Assembly (NCBI GenBank): GCA_021778785.1
Contig: JAJYBX010000092.1
Span: forward strand, 1-7,333
Reading direction: 5' to 3'
Origin: Acidobacteriota bacterium
Lineage (GTDB): Bacteria; Acidobacteriota; Holophagae; Holophagales; Holophagaceae
DNA: 7,333 nt
Below are positions 5,065 to 7,333 of this stretch, piece after piece (the stretch's first letter is position 1; the number at the start of each line of letters is the position of its first letter). Under the pieces are notes generated by a model. The model did not search any database. It was not told the origin of the DNA and saw only the letters and a list, made by a program, of their open reading frames with translations. Made by a program: the position numbers and the translations under genes.

Positions 5065-6048
5065 GTGACCTTTCCCCACACCCCCTTCCAGATCCGTGAT
5101 GTCCAGGTGTCCAACCGCCTGGTCATGGCGCCATTGCACGAGATCACCGATCAGCCGTTCCGCAAGTTCATCCGGGAGATTGGCGGCGTGGGGCTCACGG
5201 TCTCGGAGATGATCAGCAGCGAGGCGCTGATCCGGCATGCGGTGAAGGCGGAGAAGATGATGGCCGCCACGGGCGAGCGTCCGCTCTCCATGCAGATCTC
5301 CGGGGGACGCCCGGAGGCGCTGGCCGAGGGCGCGCAGCTCTGCGAGGCCGCCGGGGCGGACCTGGTGGACCTGAACATGGGCTGCCCGGCCAGCAACGTC
5401 ACCCGGGGCGGCGCGGGCTCGGCCCTGCTGAAGGACATCCGCCTGGCGGAGCGCTGCGTCACGGCCATGGTGAAGGCGGTGAAGGTGCCCGTCACGGTGA
5501 AGATGCGGGCAGGCTGGGACGCCTCCCAGAAGGAGCGGGGTGAGTTCCTCGATTTCCTGCGCATGTTCGAGGCCGCGGGCGTGCAGGCCCTGGCCATCCA
5601 TCCGCGCACCCGCGCCCAGCAGTACGAGGGCCATGCGGACTGGAGCATCATCGCCCGGGCGGTGGATGCCGGAACCTCGTACCCCGTCATCGGCAACGGC
5701 GACGTCAATGTGCGCGAGGACGCCTTCCGCATGGCCGAGGAGACGGGCTGCGCGGCCGTGATGATCGGCCGCGGCGCCCTCTACAACCCCTTCATCTTCC
5801 GGCAGATCCTGGAGCCCGCGTTCGCGGTGACGACGGAGATGCGCATCGATGCCACCCTGCGGCTCTTCCAGATCCTGCTGGATCTGCTGGAGCCCCGCGA
5901 AGCCCTGCACAAGATCAAGAAGATCGGCGCCTGGTTCACCAAGGGCGTGCCCGGCGGCCACGGCTTCCGGCAGAACCTCCACGCCGCCAGCGACCCCCAG
6001 GCCCTCATGGCCGCCATCGACGCCCTGAGGCACCAGGGCGCGGCCTGA
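5065..6048 (+). CDS. dusB: tRNA-dihydrouridine synthase, DusB-like
   Basis: Dus enzymes use FMN and NADPH to reduce specific uridines in tRNA to dihydrouridine. The 327-residue protein has the expected TIM-barrel motifs: MAPLHEITDQPFR (21-33) at the FMN site, ISGGRPE (78-84), the catalytic cysteine in DLNMGCPA (Cys107), GGAGSALL (115-122), VKMRAGW (145-151, Lys146), IHPRTRAQQYEGHADW (178-193), GNGDV (210-214) and MIGRGALYNPF (233-243). The class is clear; assignment to DusB among the bacterial Dus types rests on overall style and length, and the target uridine is not proven. I chose GTG 5065 because the barrel begins just after it. The same frame stays open back to 4882, but that part overlaps the GGDEF gene. 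The next in-frame ATG (5125) would remove part of the first strand. The ribosome site is weak: GGAAGG at 5042-5047 is 17 nt away. The stop directly abuts the convergent gene. Confidence 0.93.
   Translation: MTFPHTPFQIRDVQVSNRLVMAPLHEITDQPFRKFIREIGGVGLTVSEMISSEALIRHAVKAEKMMAATGERPLSMQISGGRPEALAEGAQLCEAAGADLVDLNMGCPASNVTRGGAGSALLKDIRLAERCVTAMVKAVKVPVTVKMRAGWDASQKERGEFLDFLRMFEAAGVQALAIHPRTRAQQYEGHADWSIIARAVDAGTSYPVIGNGDVNVREDAFRMAEETGCAAVMIGRGALYNPFIFRQILEPAFAVTTEMRIDATLRLFQILLDLLEPREALHKIKKIGAWFTKGVPGGHGFRQNLHAASDPQALMAAIDALRHQGAA

Positions 6049-7333
<1,285 letters not shown>

Overview
The window is GC-rich bacterial DNA with tightly packed genes and strong G/C preference at third codon positions in most of them. 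The gene content (rho, a Dus enzyme, a YjgR/HerA-like ATPase, a SixA-type phosphatase) is chromosomal housekeeping. The overall look would fit Acidobacteriota such as the Holophagae (Geothrix/Holophaga relatives), but this is an impression from protein style and composition and was not tested by search.

Layout, left to right. (1) The last 33 codons of an unrecognised plus-strand gene end at a TAA at 102-104. (2) A 312-bp non-coding element at 105-416 has near-perfect 19-bp terminal inverted repeats, further nested inverted repeats, and a TAA on both sides. It looks like a non-autonomous, MITE-like insertion. Its left target copy coincides with the stop codon of the upstream gene. Removing the element and one TAA leaves only 9 nt between that stop and the next start, so the element probably split a compact gene pair. 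(3) A sixA-type phosphohistidine phosphatase (429-917) is followed, with a GTGA overlap, by an alpha/beta hydrolase (914-1747). (4) A candidate sigma70 promoter sits at the end of the hydrolase gene and in the gap, in front of rho (1814-3106). The rho leader is short and C-rich, and an inverted repeat without a T-run follows the gene. (5) A membrane-bound diguanylate cyclase (3267-4979) carries a DUF4118-like four-helix membrane region, two PAS domains and GGDEF. In part it is much less GC-rich than its neighbours, and it is flanked by several hairpins. (6) A DusB-like tRNA-dihydrouridine synthase (5065-6048) abuts, with no spacer, a convergent minus-strand gene for a DUF853/YjgR-type HerA-like ATPase (6049 to beyond 7333, N-terminus outside the window).

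The genes do not form one pathway. Probable units are the coupled sixA-hydrolase pair, rho alone from its own promoter, the diguanylate cyclase alone or with dus, and the opposing HerA-like gene. The most distinctive item is the 105-416 element. I see no defence system, CRISPR array, tRNA, rRNA or transposase gene.
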